A DNA stretch of 64,000 nt from Symbiodinium sp. CCMP2592 (GCA_905221615.1 CAJNDT010000329.1:62001-126000), one strand, 5' to 3'. Shown: positions 21,967-33,755, numbered from the stretch's first letter. Notes: generated by a model from the letters alone, not told the origin. A program made the numbers and translations.

Positions 21967-24900
21967 GGTGAGGGATCAAAAAAAAATCAAAATAAGGATC
22001 AAAAAAAATTAAATGGAAAGATCAAAAAAAAATAAAATAAGGATCAAAAAAAATTAAATCACTCAAAATACAGCAATTCCTGGGGCACAGGCGTCAAAAA
22101 GAAATAAAAAGAAGGATCAAAAAAAATAAATCACATAAAATACAGCAATTCATGAATTTTTCCAAGGGAAAACACTGTTTTCCTAGGGATTTTCTTTTGT
22201 TTCCTTAGGATCTGTTTGGTTTTTCCTCTGGAAAACACGATATTCCTGCGGATTCCGTGGTATTTCCCTAAGTTTTCCTTGATTTTTCGTAGGAAAAGCC
22301 TATTTTCCTATTACCTATGGCGTTCGTGACATTTCTTCAGGTTTTCAGAAGGACAACATATGGTTGTTCCTCGGGAAAATCAAATTTTCCTTACAATTTC
22401 ACATTTAGGACGGATTTCCTGTTGTAGCTGTTGCTGGTATTCCGCTTCATCATCTATCTTAAACACGCCCCTCATTAGGCGATTCTGGTTCAGCATGTAT
22501 CTACAAGGGCGAAGACGCCCTCATTTGCTGGGTTTCAAAAAAGGCATATGCTTCAAAGCAACCCTGCACGGCTTAAAACAGCGGGGGGGTTGGGGGGGGC
22601 GCAGCCCCCCCCATTTGCAGAGACAACGTTCACATGATGGGCTTCGAAAACACTCTTTGAATCAAGCTTGCACGTCTCGAAAAGCGCGGCGGCGGGTGTT
22701 TTGTTCTTCCGTGCCTGCTCGTGTCGCTTCTTCCGTTAGCATTCTAACCTAATATATATAACATAGTAAACCAGAAGAACGACATAAGATGGTTCGACAA
22801 CACAAAAATGGTGTGACATTTTCTGGCATAACAGAACCTTGCTTCTTATAGCATATAATGGCATACTAAAAATACAACAATACAATACAACAGAAGATGA
22901 CATAGAACAAAACAACATCTTAGTTTATAGTGTAGTACATTGTAACATAGTACAATACAGCGTGTATATTTACAACATAATATGTAGTATATTTTATAAC
23001 ATTAGGTTACATTATGACATATTATGTTACGGTACATTACGATATTATGGTAAATTCGATTGGACTATGTAGTATCCTGTTGCTTGTATCTTTGTTTCTG
23101 TGATTATTTCACATTATTTCTCTTTCGTCTTTTCCAACTTTGCTTTTTTATTCTGGGCTTTCTTTCTTTCGCTCGTTCATTTCTTTTCTTTCTTTCTGTT
23201 GTTCTTTCTTTGTTCATCTCATACTCCCTTCCTTTCTTTCTTGCTTTCTTTCTGGTTTGATTTATTTCGTTCTTTCTTTGGTTCGTTCTTTCTTTAGTTC
23301 TTTCTTTCGTTTTTGCTTTCGTTCTTTCGTTCTCTCTCTCGTTCTATCTTTCTTTCTTTCTGTTTTCCTTTCTTTCGTCCTCTTTAGATTCAGATACAGA
23401 AATTTTTGAATTTTTCCCAGGGGAAACACTGTCTTCATACGGATTCGTTTTCATTTCCTGAGGTTCCGCTTCATCATCTATCTTAAACACGCCCCTCATT
23501 TGGCGATTCTGGTTCAGCATGTATCTACAAGGGCGGAGACGCCCTCATTTGCTGGGTTTCAAAAAAAGGCATATGCTTCAAAGCAACCCTGCACGGCTGA
23601 AAACGGCGGGGGCGTTGGGGGGGGGCGCAGCCCCCCCCATTTGCAGAGACAACGTTCACATGACGGGCTTCGAAAACACTCTTTGAATCAAGCTTGCACG
23701 TCTCGAAAAGCGCGGCGGCGGGTGTTGTGTTCTTCCGTGCCTGTTCGTGTCTCTTCTTCCGTTAGCATTCTAACCTAATATATATATATAACATAGTAAA
23801 CCAGAAGAACGACATAAGATGGTTCGACAACACAAAAATGGTGTGACATTTTCTGACATAACAGAACCTTGCTTCTTATAGCATATAACAGCATACTAAA
23901 AATACTACAATACAATATAACAGAAGATGACATAGAACAAAACAACATCTTAGTTTATAGTGTAGTACAGTGTAACATAGTACAATACAGTGTGTATATT
24001 TACAACATAATATGTAGTATATTCTATAACATTAGGTTACATTATGTTATATTATGTTACGGTACATTACGATATTATGGTAAATTCGATTGGACTGTGT
24101 CGTATCCTGTTGCTCGTATCTTTGCTTCTGTGACTCTTTCATATTCTTTCTCTTTCGTCTTTTCCAACTTTGCTTTTTTATTCTGGACTTCTTTCTTTCT
24201 TTCGCTCGCTCATTTATTTTCTTTCTTTCTGTTGTTCTTTCTTTGTTCATCTCATACTCCCTTCCTTTCTTTCTTGCTTTCTTTCTGGTTTGACTTATTT
24301 CGTTCTTTCTTTGGTTCGTTCTTTCTTTAGTTCTTGCTTTCGTTCTTTCTTTCGTTTTTGCTTTCGTTCTTTCGTTCTCTCTCTCTCTCTCTCGTTCTAT
24401 CTTTCGTTCTTTCTGTTTTCCTTTCTTTCGTCCTCTTTAGATACTGCAATTTTTGAATTTTTCCCAGGGGAAACATTGTTTTCATACGGATTCGTTTTCA
24501 TTTCCTAGGATTTGCTTGGTTTTTGCTCGGGAAAACACGGTTTTCCTACGGATCTTAAACACGCCCCTCGTTTGGCGATTCTGGTTCAGCATGTATCTAC
24601 AAGGGCGGAGACACCCTCATTTGCTGGGTTTCAAAAAAAGGCATATGCTTCAAAGCAACCCTGCACGGCTTAAAACAGCGGGGGGGTTGGGGGGTGGCGC
24701 AGCCCCCCCCATTTGCAGAGACAACGTTCACATGATGGGCTTCGAAAACACTCTTTGAATCAAGCTTGCACGTCTCGAAAAGCGCGGCGGCGGGTGTTTT
24801 GTTCTTCCGTGCCTGTTCGTGTCCCTTCTTCCGTTAGCATTCTAACCTAATATATATATATATATATAACATAGTAAACCACAAGAACGACATAAGATGG

Positions 24901-25830
24901 TTCGACAACACAAAAATGGTGTGACATTTTCTGACATAACAGAACCTTGCTTCTTATAGCATATAATAGCATACTAAAAATACTACAATACAATATAACA
25001 GAAGATGACATAGAACAAAACAACATCTTAGTTTATAGTGTAGAACATTGTAACATAGTACAATACAGTGTGTATATTTACAACATAATATGTAGTATAT
25101 TCTATAACATTAGGTTACATTATGTTATATTATGTTACGGTACATTACGATATTATGGTAAATTCGATTGGACTATGTCGTATCCTGTTGCTTGTATCTT
25201 TGTTTCTGTGAGTCTTTCATATTCTTTCTCTTTCGTCTTTTCCAACTTTGCTTTCTATTCTGGACTTCTTTCTTTCCTTCGCTCGTTCATTTCTTTTCTT
25301 TCTTTCTGTTGTTCTTTCTTTGTTCATCTCAGACTCCCTTCCTTTCTTTCTTGCTTTCTTTCTGGTTTGACTTATTTCGTTCTTTCTTTGGTTCGTTCGT
25401 TCTTTCGTTCTTGCTTTCGTTCTTTCTTTCGTTTTTGCGATCGTTCTTTCGTTCTCTCTCTCTCTCTCTCTCTCGTTCTATCTTTCTTTATTTCTGTTTT
25501 CCTTTCTTTCGTCTTTCTTTCTTTCTTGCATTCTTTCTTTCTTTCTTTCTTTCGTTGTTTCTTTATTTCTTTATTTCGTTCTTTCTTTCGTTCTTTCTTT
25601 CTTTCTTCCTTGCTTTCTTTCTTCCTTCCTTTCTTTCTTTCGTTATTTCTTTCTTTCTTTATTTATTTCTTTCTTTCCTTCTCTCTCTCTCTCTCTGTCT
25701 TTCTTTCCTTCCTTTTTCACCTTCCTTTCGCGGATACCTGTTTAATTTTTTTTGATCATTATTTAATTTTCTTTTGATCCTTATTTAAATTTTTTTTTGA
25801 TCCTTATTTAATTTTTTTAACCCCTATCCC
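21965..25830. mobile_element. 3.87-kb TIR element inserted in the LINE RT (MULE-like?)
   Basis: The ends are AT-rich inverted repeats of about 90 bp: the left end reads GGGGTGAGGGATCAAAA, the right end, reverse-complemented, GGGATAGGGGTTAAAA; both then carry repeated GGATCAAAAAAAATTAAAT. The flank GGCTTAAAC is duplicated (21956-21964 and 25831-25839); the match extends to 11 bp (GGCTTAAACGG) because the element begins with GG. Counting out the insert and one flank copy rejoins the RT frame exactly, so this is a true insertion. There is no transposase gene: the interior is a TTTTCC/GGAAAA minisatellite (22140-22430) and three tandem units of about 1 kb. A 9-bp duplication with long inverted repeats fits non-autonomous Mutator-like elements, but no superfamily is proved. 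Confidence 0.85.
22456..25735. repeat. Three tandem units of about 1.02-1.18 kb
   Basis: Units start at the shared words ATCTTAAACACGCCC at 22456, 23480 and 24552 (spacing 1024 and 1072). Each holds, in order: an ACAAGGGCGGAGACGCCC-type segment, a G-run/C-run hairpin around GCGCAGCCCCCC, TTCCGTTAGCATTCTAACC, a TA run of growing length, an AT-rich segment with ACATAGTACAATACAG, and a TTTC-rich tract. The TTTC tract is longest in the third unit. Long frames here (for example 276 codons at 24947-25777) encode Phe/Ser/Leu repeats and are artefacts. Confidence 0.9.
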
Positions 25831-27180
25831 GGCTTAAACGGCATGTTGTCCAGACCAAGGAAGGCCCTCATCTCAGGCTACGCACCCCCCAAGGTAGAGT
25901 GTACCTCTTCCCCATTGTGCAGTCGCACACGTACCTAGGGGTTAAGATCAGCTACCACGATCCCCGCACTCAAACTCTGGTATATCGCATGCAGCTTGCT
26001 CAGGCTGAATGGACCCGTATTCGCAAACTTGTGTGCTCTAAGCGAGGCATATCACTCCGTGACAGGCTTCACATTTGGAAGTCTAGCATACCGCCAATGC
26101 TTGCATATGGGATTGCGGCAACAGGCCTGCCAAAGGAAGGGATATCCAAACTGCGAGGATGCGGCATCTCCGGGCTATCCTGCGTAGTCCCGCTCACTTA
26201 AGCCACATTAGTAATGATGAAATCCTTCAGAGGGCTCGGGTGCTGGACATTAGTGTCTTGCTAAAGAATGAAATTACCTGCCTCTGGCAGAATCTTCAAC
26301 ACTTTAATGAATCAGGATCCTCGCTGGTGTCAACCCAAATGCAGATGTTTGCTACAGCCCTCTACCGTGCTATCGACCCTGGCCTCACTGACCGTGCCAA
26401 TGCACAAGCTGAGCAGAGCAATGCTGATGAAGAGCTACACCCCTGCCGCTTTTGTGGTAAACTCTTTTCCTCACACTGCCTCCGGCGATCGCACGAGCCC
26501 CGCGTGCACAGCACTCAGATCGTCCGACCCCCCACTGTGGTCTTTGATAGATACAAACACAGCGTTGATGGCATGCCTACCTGTAGTCTCTGTGGACACC
26601 CCTTCCGTAAATGGTGTAACCTTCGCAAACACATAACCCGTGGACAATGTGCCAGGCTTCTCCCCAACACTGCCCCGCCGCAGGAAGCATCGAAGCAGGC
26701 TGGTCTTGTCGATGCTGAGATGAGGGGGGGAACATGTGATCAGCACTCGCTGGCGAGGCAAGCAAATGGGCCAGGCTCTCTGGCTTACCCTCCTGCCGAG
26801 TCAAGCCCTCCGGAGCCAGCTCTAGCCACACCCTCAGTGCAGCCGGAGACTCCTTCACCCCCCTTACCGCTTGCCAGAAGAGAGCATCTCCGCGACCTGG
26901 TGTGGCGGTCCCACTGGCAAGAACTGCTTCAAAATGAAGAGGTCCGTCTTGAGCTGCAGCATCACTGTCCCCTGTGCCGACAATGGTGTATGGATACTGC
27001 TGCCATCAAGCGACATCTTACCCAGCAGCATGCGGACTGGGTTAGACTCTTTCCTACCATTGTCACACACCTCACTGCATTCCGAAGAACAATGGTGTTT
27101 CCCTGTAGGTCTTGCTCACAGGGCCAGGTCAATAAATTCACACACTGGAGAACGTGCATCATACTCCAGGTTAGCTGCTT
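25831..27180 (+). pseudogene. LINE RT thumb and three zinc fingers, 3' part
   Basis: After the inserted element the RT frame continues (VQSHTYLGVKISYHDPRTQT), typical of the LINE thumb, until a one-base shift near 26155. The next frame gives RHLRAILRSPAHLSHIS and then three zinc-finger-like segments: CRFCGKLFSSHCLRRSHEPR (26438-26508), CSLCGHPFRKWCNLRKHITR ending in Cys (26582-26651), and CPLCRQWCMDTAAIKRHLTQ ending QH (26960-27032). A final CRSC and HWRTC pair lies near 27100-27155. Such C-terminal fingers are expected to bind element RNA or target DNA. The frame stays open to 28408, but beyond about 27180 it is no longer the coding frame. Confidence 0.8.
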
Positions 27181-27189
27181 CCTACATCT

Positions 27190-28196
27190 TTTGTGGAAGC
27201 CTGTGTGCGATGGCCGGCGAACTGATGGAGCTTTCAGCCCAAGAGCGTCTGTTCTTCAATGGAGTGTGCCCGTCCCTGGGCACAGGCTTCAAGAGGGATC
27301 GGGAAGAGGAGAAGCCGGAGCACAAGAAGGCCAGATTGGATGCGCAGTGGGCCCAGGGTCAGCTGGATGGCGAGCCCCAGATGGCGACTGCACTGCCCAA
27401 GGGCAAGGGCCGAGGCAAGGGAAAGGGCAAATCCAAAGGCAAACCCTGGGGAAAGGGGTGGAATGGACAAGCTCAGATGGCACAGAACTGGGGATCGGAA
27501 ACGTGGACGCAAAACTGGTTGCCGGCCTCGGAGATGAATGTACCGGACCTGGTATACAAGATGTCGCGACTCATGATCCAACACGAATATGCCATCAACA
27601 GCCTGAAGCAAGATCACACTCTCTACCTGTTTGTTCGTCCGGGGGAGCAGGGTCTACTGCCCATCATCTTCGCGGCCTCGGAGAAGTGGCACAAGTGCCA
27701 GAAGGAGACACCAGAATCCACCGAGGAGTCCCTTCGCATTGTCCTTCTGAAGGCGTTCTTGATAGAGATGTGCCAAAGGCTGCAAGCTACACAGGCCAAC
27801 GCGGAGGCGCTACAGACTGCGAAGGACCTCGGTTGGATGACACCGACTGGGGAGTGGAAGCGACTACAGTGGTGCCCGACAGCAGAGAAGCTCATCGAGG
27901 CCCCACAGGGTGGCACCATTCGCACGGAGACGATCCTGGCGGATGCTCAAGAACTTCGGAAGCTGGTGACACCCGAGAGCCTCTTTCGGTTTCAATCGCT
28001 GCGAGCACTCACCAAGGAACCTCAAGCCACGTGGGTGCAACTGGTGCTCGAAGTAAGTGTGCGGAACGAAGGTACCAGAATCTGGGAGATTCTAACCTCG
28101 TGGATAGGATGTTCTGCCCTGCATACGATGAGCTGCCGACTGCGTCGAGAAAGGGGTGGACTATCCCACCAAGCACAGGCCCTTTGTGCCTGGTGA
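27190..28196 (+). CDS. LINE-associated Lys/Gly-rich and helical domain
   Basis: In a different frame from the zinc fingers, this open region begins around MAGELMELSAQERLFFN (27211), then a basic, charged part, a Lys/Gly-rich tract (about 27397-27460) resembling nucleic-acid-binding tails, a Trp/Asn-rich linker, and a helical domain starting DLVYKMSRLMIQHEYAINSL and running to about QATWVQLVLEVSVRNEG. The frame ends at 28196. The same layout begins at 19.5 kb, so the segment is a repeated module of this element family. A nucleic-acid chaperone role like LINE ORF1 is plausible for the basic part; the helical domain is unrecognised. Whether it follows the RT in one element or starts a second tandem element is unclear. 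Confidence 0.6.
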
Positions 28197-28199
28197 CCG

Positions 28200-29040
28200 C
28201 TACTCCTCCTGACAGGTCGTCCACAAAGTGTGACCCTATTCACGCCCCACTGCTTACCTCCCTCATTGTCAGAGAACAGCATCTAGGTCTGTCAGCCATC
28301 TTGCAATGCTTCTTGTGGCCAATGTTGGTGACACGCGGAGGCCTCAACTGTCGGGTTTGCTTAAACACATCTGGCACCGATTCTTGTGTGCACCTGAGCA
28401 GTCACTGAGTCTTCGCGGTGACCTCCTCTGGTCACTTAGAGCCAATGGTCTTCCGACCAGCACGCAGGCTGGACACGTTCTGCCGCTTCTTACACATATC
28501 CTCAGTGTCGCTCCGTCAGGCTCCTATGTAGGAAGCTGGGTTCTGCAGCCCACAACCACAGAGGCGGATCACCCGCCACTGGAACATCACCTGCCTGAAT
28601 ACATGCTCCCACCCATTCGAGCCACTGCTGCCCAAACGCTGCAAGGTTGTGTGGATGCCTGGGCAAAGGCTTCAGGCAGGCCGATGCTTGCTCAGTTGCC
28701 AGAAACCCTCGTTCTTGCTGTTCATCATGAACACCCTCACCGGAAGGAAGCCACTGCGTTTTCACGGGGGTGGTTGCACTCTCTCGAGGCCAATGTGCAC
28801 CTGCCTGTAGCTGCCGTGCCTCCGCTGACACAGATTTCAGCTGCTTTTGAGGTGCGATCTGCTACTGTCTGCTTTCACACAGCTGAGAGACCAGACCAGT
28901 GCGCAGCTGTGCACCGAAAACTAAAGGATCATGCCCTTGAGCCGTTTGAGTGGCCTGTGCAATCTGGCATCACTCCACATATCCTGATCCTCAGATCGGT
29001 CTCGGCTCTACAGCCAGGTTCTGCTGGCGGGGCAAGATGA
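28200..29040 (+). pseudogene. Possible USP-like (C19) protease remnant
   Basis: The frame open 28306-29040 contains segments ordered like those of ubiquitin-specific proteases: LLKHIWHRFL, then a QAGHVLPLLTHILSVA stretch where USPs have a QxDAxEFLxxLL motif, TLQGCVDAWAK, and LPETLVLAVHHEH where USPs have LPxxLxLxLxRF. Upstream, LSAILQCFLW resembles the residues after the Cys box, but the Cys itself is not preserved in frame. Near 28990 another frame reads SRLYSQVLLA where a SGHYxA His box would be expected, with the His lost. Taken with the Cys box at 19.9 kb this suggests a protease module carried by the LINE family, inactive here. This is inference; no single motif is decisive. Confidence 0.4.
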
Positions 29041-29220
29041 ACTCAGGAGCTCACAATCATTCTTCACTAATCATCATACTCATCTTAGCATCTTGCCAGG
29101 TGTCAACTGTACCCTGGTGTTTCGCAGTCATTGCCTGCCTTAGGGCGCAATGATGGACTCCTTGAGAGTCCCGGCAGAAGTCCGTGCATCTCGCTAGGTG
29201 GACTCGCTCCGCTGCGTGCT

Positions 29221-29274
29221 GAATGAAAATGACTACCACTACTACGACGACTACCACTACCACTACCACTACCA

Positions 29275-29329
<55 letters not shown>

Positions 29330-29369
29330 GACTACAACTACAACTACAACTACAACTACAACTACTACA

Positions 29370-29437
<68 letters not shown>

Positions 29438-29445
29438 GACGACTT

Positions 29446-29514
<69 letters not shown>

Positions 29515-29515
29515 T

Positions 29516-29573
<58 letters not shown>

Positions 29574-29578
29574 GCCAC
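29221..29578. repeat. ACT/CTA trinucleotide microsatellite
   Basis: About 350 bp of CTA with CAA, CGA and CCA interruptions, directly after the 3' end of the LINE material. The poly-Thr, poly-Tyr, poly-Val and poly-Ser frames on both strands (up to 243 codons) are artefacts. Confidence 0.97.
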
Positions 29579-29599
29579 TACCCATGCCTGCCCTGACAA

Positions 29600-32090
29600 G
29601 CCTACTCAGGTTCCGAGTTGCCCAGAGCCCAAAAATCCAAACCCTAAATGCCCCAAACACGAAACCACCTAAACCCCACTTAAGTCCTGAGGCAGCTTGT
29701 CTAGCCCATCGCTGCAGAAACATCACCAGAACATCACAAGAAACACAGAAAACCCCAGGGACATGCTTCTCCGCCTTCTCCATTTTCTGCACGGCAGACC
29801 TGAGCCCGGTTGTCGTTCCTCTCTTCTCTGCCACTGTTTCATGAAACCTTGGCTTAGGTTGTAGGGCTTACAGTAGGGGGTGCAGGGTTCTTATATGTTG
29901 GACGTCTAGAATTTAGAGCCTGGGGCTAGCGAGACTGTTCCGGTGGTTCAGAATCTTCATGCAAGGGTCCAGCAGCCCACAGTAGGATGTTGGGGAGTTC
30001 CAGGTGCAGGGTTTAGGCTCGAGGGTCGTCGGCTTCAGGATCCCGATGTTTAGATGTCTGGGAGTTGGGGCTTAGGGTCTTAGGGTTGATTCCGGCTTCG
30101 GGAAAACTTTAGGGTTCAGAAGACAAGTTCTCCGGTTGGAAGTCTTGGTGCCTGGCGCTTCATGCTGTACTATCCTCAGCATCGTCCATCCGCCATGCTA
30201 TTGAATCAATGGTTCGAAGCGGTGGCCTTCTTGCAAGCCTGGGGTTTGAGGCACCGGGACCGGGAAGAGTTCGCCGGAACAGACAGTGCCCTGATATATT
30301 TCACATATTTGGAAAGGGACCAAAGCCAGCCATGAGCTTCGAAGCTTCAGTCCGTTTGTAGAGTTATCCACAGACCAGATTGGCAAGTTCCCCTAACCCT
30401 GTCAGAAAACCCAGACAGCCAAGAGACTGTGTGTCACGGAGGATGCTCTCCAGCCCCACCTCCCAGACATTTAAAAGGCCAAGGTTAAACAGGATGGGAG
30501 GCACTTCCGCTGCTGCTCTTGCTGCTACTGCTAGGCTGCTAGTGCCACTGCTGCTATAGTACCACCACTGCCACTCCTACGGTTGCTACCCAGCGATGAC
30601 CATCGTTGTGAGTCCACGGCGACCACTTCGATGATGACGACTTGAATGGAGACAACCAACACCAGCACCGCCACGAACATGTTTGCAGATGTGCTGCGCA
30701 TACTGATACTGATGATACGGCAAAACAGTGGTAGCAACGATGCCCTAAAACAACAGACATGGCAAGAACATAATTACATAATTCTATGACATGAAAGCTC
30801 ATCATGCTGCTGCTGCTGCTGCTAGTGCTGCCGGGAGCAGCATAGGTCTGTCTTGAAAGGCATGATTTATTCATAATCCATGGTCATCGTGGTCGTCATC
30901 GTGCACCTCGAACCTGAATTGGCCTCCTGACAGTCTGAAGGAACTGAGCAAAGGGGGCCTTGTTGTTGGTGACGTGTGTGAGCTCCCACTGTGTGGAGAC
31001 AACCTCGTCAACGTGACGGCGCGTCTGGAAACGGCCCGAAGGCGTAAACCGTAGACCCACAAACCAGAAACATGTGCCGTCGGGGCCTCACTAAGGCTCA
31101 AAAACATGGGAGTGTTGTTAGCTCCTGGCACGCAAGCTCGAACGCTCCGGGTATAATTTTCATGACTAAAGGATTCAACAGCCAAAAACTTTTACCGAAA
31201 CTAAAACCCAGTAATTGGCAGAAGGCGGGGGGTTCTTGCAATATTTGAGTGAAGAGACTGAACCAATTAACCGTAACCGTAAGTTCGAGACTGCCGAGCG
31301 GGCGGTGTCCAGCTGCACCACCAAATTTTGCACCTTGCGGGTATAGGCAAACGGCTTAAAGGTCCCGACTTGGAGTCAAGCAGAGGATGCTTGTTGGGCG
31401 AGGCGAGTAGAGGTTTGAAGCTTTCGGAAGTTTAAGTCTACGGAAGTTGAAGCGTACGGCTTTTCCCGTTGACAATAAACCCAAAACCACTTTGGGGCTT
31501 TTGGCTCAGGGAAGTCGGGGTTTGGGGCTCAACAAACTCTCGTCCAGGATTGACTAATGGGTTCAGCATTGTAGGTTTGCTGCTGACGACTACGAGGAAG
31601 GGTCAACGTTCAGGCAGGTAAAGTTGAGGGCCGTACAATCCCGACAAATTAAACCGCAGAGCTTAAACCCTAAACCCAAAGCAGAACCCCAAACCTTGCC
31701 CTAAAGCCAAACCTGGCTGGGAAGGTCGAGGGCTTGTGAGAATTACTGGAACAACTCGCCAAGAGCATGAAGTCCTGAGCAGAGTTATCCCCTTCTAGAC
31801 TAAGAGTCTATAGAACAGGGAATACACCTGTGCTCACGCACTGATGTGATGTATCCGCTAAGTGTTAACAGTGAGTTATACCATGGCACAGCTACACGCT
31901 ACTACACGCTCTTTCCGTGCCCAATGCACAAAGAGAATCAATTATACTTGCATGAATTTCAAAGTACAAGAACTACAGAATTGGAGACAGAATGCATCAA
32001 AGACCGAAGGGCACCCTCGAATCTAAACCCCCCCCTACCTAAAACCCTAAACCCGAAGCCACTCAAGCATTCAACCCTAAACCCTCACAA
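29600..32090. other. Gene-poor DNA with telomere-like words
   Basis: G-rich telomere-like words lie around 29850-30120, and C-rich ones at 31660-31720 and 32030-32085. A CTG/TGC-rich patch is at 30490-30560 and 30805-30830. No gene family recognised apart from the candidate exon at 30934-31043. Confidence 0.5.
30934..31043 (+). CDS. Candidate exon, unrecognised
   Basis: After a CCTGACAG acceptor the frame reads LKELSKGGLVVGDVCELPLC, then GDNLVNVTARLETARR, ending at a GTAAAC donor. Hydrophobic and charged residues alternate as in a folded protein. No domain recognised and no partner exon found. Confidence 0.3.
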
Positions 32091-32097
32091 CGTACAC

Positions 32098-32148
32098 CTG
32101 CGCCATTAGTTTCTCGTTCTCCTGCTGCAAGCTCTTCCGGAGTCCCGT
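32098..32148 (-). CDS. 51-bp coiled-coil micro-exon, copy A
   Basis: Seventeen codons, TGLRKSLQQENEKLMAQ, between a TGCGCAG acceptor and a CAG|GTGTAC donor, phase 0. A paralogous exon with the same boundaries lies at 34339-34389. It belongs to a duplicated segment of about 270 bp (roughly 31925-32195 and 34165-34437). Heptad pattern points to a coiled coil; protein identity unknown. Confidence 0.45.
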
Positions 32149-32756
32149 CTGCGCAGGCGAGATAGCTTCAGGTCTTCTCGGGTTAAAGGTTCATTTACAG
32201 TTTATTCATCATATTCTGTTTAAAACTTGTAACTTGTAATAAGTATATTGTATATATATATATATATATATATAGACAAGATACGGCCAGATATTACATA
32301 CTAAGTACTTGTTCTGACCTTGAGAACTCGTTGGTGCGAGCGTTGGACAAAAACTGCTGGCTGTCGAGTTTAAGACCGATGCTTAAGGTTCAGCTTCTGG
32401 AGCTCTAGTCGACAACGAATCCCTAAGAAGAGCAGCAACGAATACCCGAAATGACCATCAGAATCGAAGCAGAAGTGCTACGCGCAAGATACTAGTACAG
32501 TAGCTGGTAAAAGTGAGGCTTGCAAGCACAAGCTTGCTAAGCCCCTAAACCCTAAACCCGAAGATACCTTACGCCTAAACCCAACACCACGCCCTGGAGC
32601 GAAGAAATTCTCACTAGCCAGAAGTCCAAACTACCTCAACTACCCACCTGTCCCTGCGCTGCCCCTTAACTCGAAACCCCGAAACCCAAACCCTGCGCCG
32701 GACCCGAAACTATGAACAGCTGCACTCAAGCGCGTGAGGGTACATCGTCCCCGCAC

Positions 32757-32792
32757 CTCCATCGCCAGTTCGTCGTCTAGGCGAGGCACATC
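32757..32792 (-). CDS. Candidate 36-bp micro-exon
   Basis: Twelve codons, DVPRLDDELAME, between a GAGACAG acceptor and a GTGCGG donor, phase 0. Same style and strand as the neighbouring coiled-coil exons. Very short, so the evidence is thin. Confidence 0.25.
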
Positions 32793-32947
32793 CTGTCTCA
32801 GGGCACTCTTATCGCAGCAAGTGTTCCTTCCTTGATAGCCCGTTCAGAGACGACAAGTGCTGCAGTGGAGCCCCAATGAATTCGCGAGACTTCCTTCGAA
32901 CCCCAAAAGCCCTAAGCCTGAAGCCCCTAGCTGCAAATCTGCCTCAC

Positions 32948-33008
32948 GGAGCTTGTCCAGCTCGATGCCCCTGGTGCAATGGATATCTTGCAGCTCCTGG
33001 TGTGAGAC
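32948..33008 (-). CDS. Candidate coiled-coil exon
   Basis: An acceptor CTTTGCAG, then VSHQELQDIHCTRGIELDKL, ending at a strong GTGAGG donor. It precedes the 32757-32792 exon on the minus strand and probably belongs to the same gene. Confidence 0.4.
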
Positions 33009-33299
33009 CTGCAAAGTTCCGGGCGTAGGGCAGCCGAAGTTTCTGAAAAAAATGAGGGCTGTAACGGTTTCGAAGTACAAGGCTTGGGTGCTGGCTAAGT
33101 TAAAGTCGATGATAAGGGGCCTGCAGGAACTTATAACATCATACAACTTCAGGGGCTTCCAGCAGCGAGAGCAGCGAAACCTCCAGTCCGAAAAATGATG
33201 ACAACAACAGATACCAAGCAAAATCAAGGCCTCTGACAAGTCGGGCCACCCTCCTCCTTAAACCTAACAAACCGCAGTCTGACATCCAAGATCGTTGGC

Positions 33300-33755
33300 G
33301 TAAAATGGCGACGATGATGAGGAGGATGAGGTAAGAATGGCCATGACAATGATGAGGGTGATGATGAGGACGAAGATGATGGTGATGATGAAGATGATGG
33401 GATGAGGATGAGTGATTAGGGTGAGGCAGACGAAAGATGTGATGACGACGACGATGAAGATGTTGGCGATGCTGAAAGTGATGATGGCCATGACGATGAC
33501 GATGGTGATGGTGATCATGATGATCATGACGGTGCTGAAAGATGATGAGGATGAGGATGAGGATGAGGAAGAGGAAGAAAAACACTAGCGAAGATAATTG
33601 TGGTGATGACGGTGATGATGACGCGAGGAGGCCGAGGACGAGGAGGAGGAGGAGGAGGAGGAGGAGGGGGCTGTCGGCCATGGTGGTGGTTGGTGGTGAT
33701 GATGATGATGGTGATGCTGACGATGATGACGAAAAGGAGGCAGAAGAGTAAGATG
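33300..33755. repeat. GAT/GAG-rich trinucleotide repeat region
   Basis: Imperfect GATGAT and GAGGAG tracts, with His-, Asp- or Ser-rich readings on the two strands that I treat as repeat artefacts. One minus-strand frame is open from 33786 to 33139 through this tract. Confidence 0.85.

Noticed and set aside
27180..28408. Extension of the zinc-finger frame (26159-28408) as one 749-residue protein
   Set aside because: Past about 27180 the protein-like sequence (LFFN motif, Lys/Gly tract, helical domain) lies in another frame; this frame is only open by chance.
29057..29834. Long frames encoding poly-Val, poly-Ser, poly-Thr or poly-Tyr
   Set aside because: All arise from the ACT microsatellite; six frames of a trinucleotide repeat stay open by nature. 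The same holds for frames at 9665-10391, 17267-17637, 22.9-25.78 kb, 33.1-33.86 kb, 37.9-38.25 kb, 41.2-41.4 kb and 52.9-53.7 kb.
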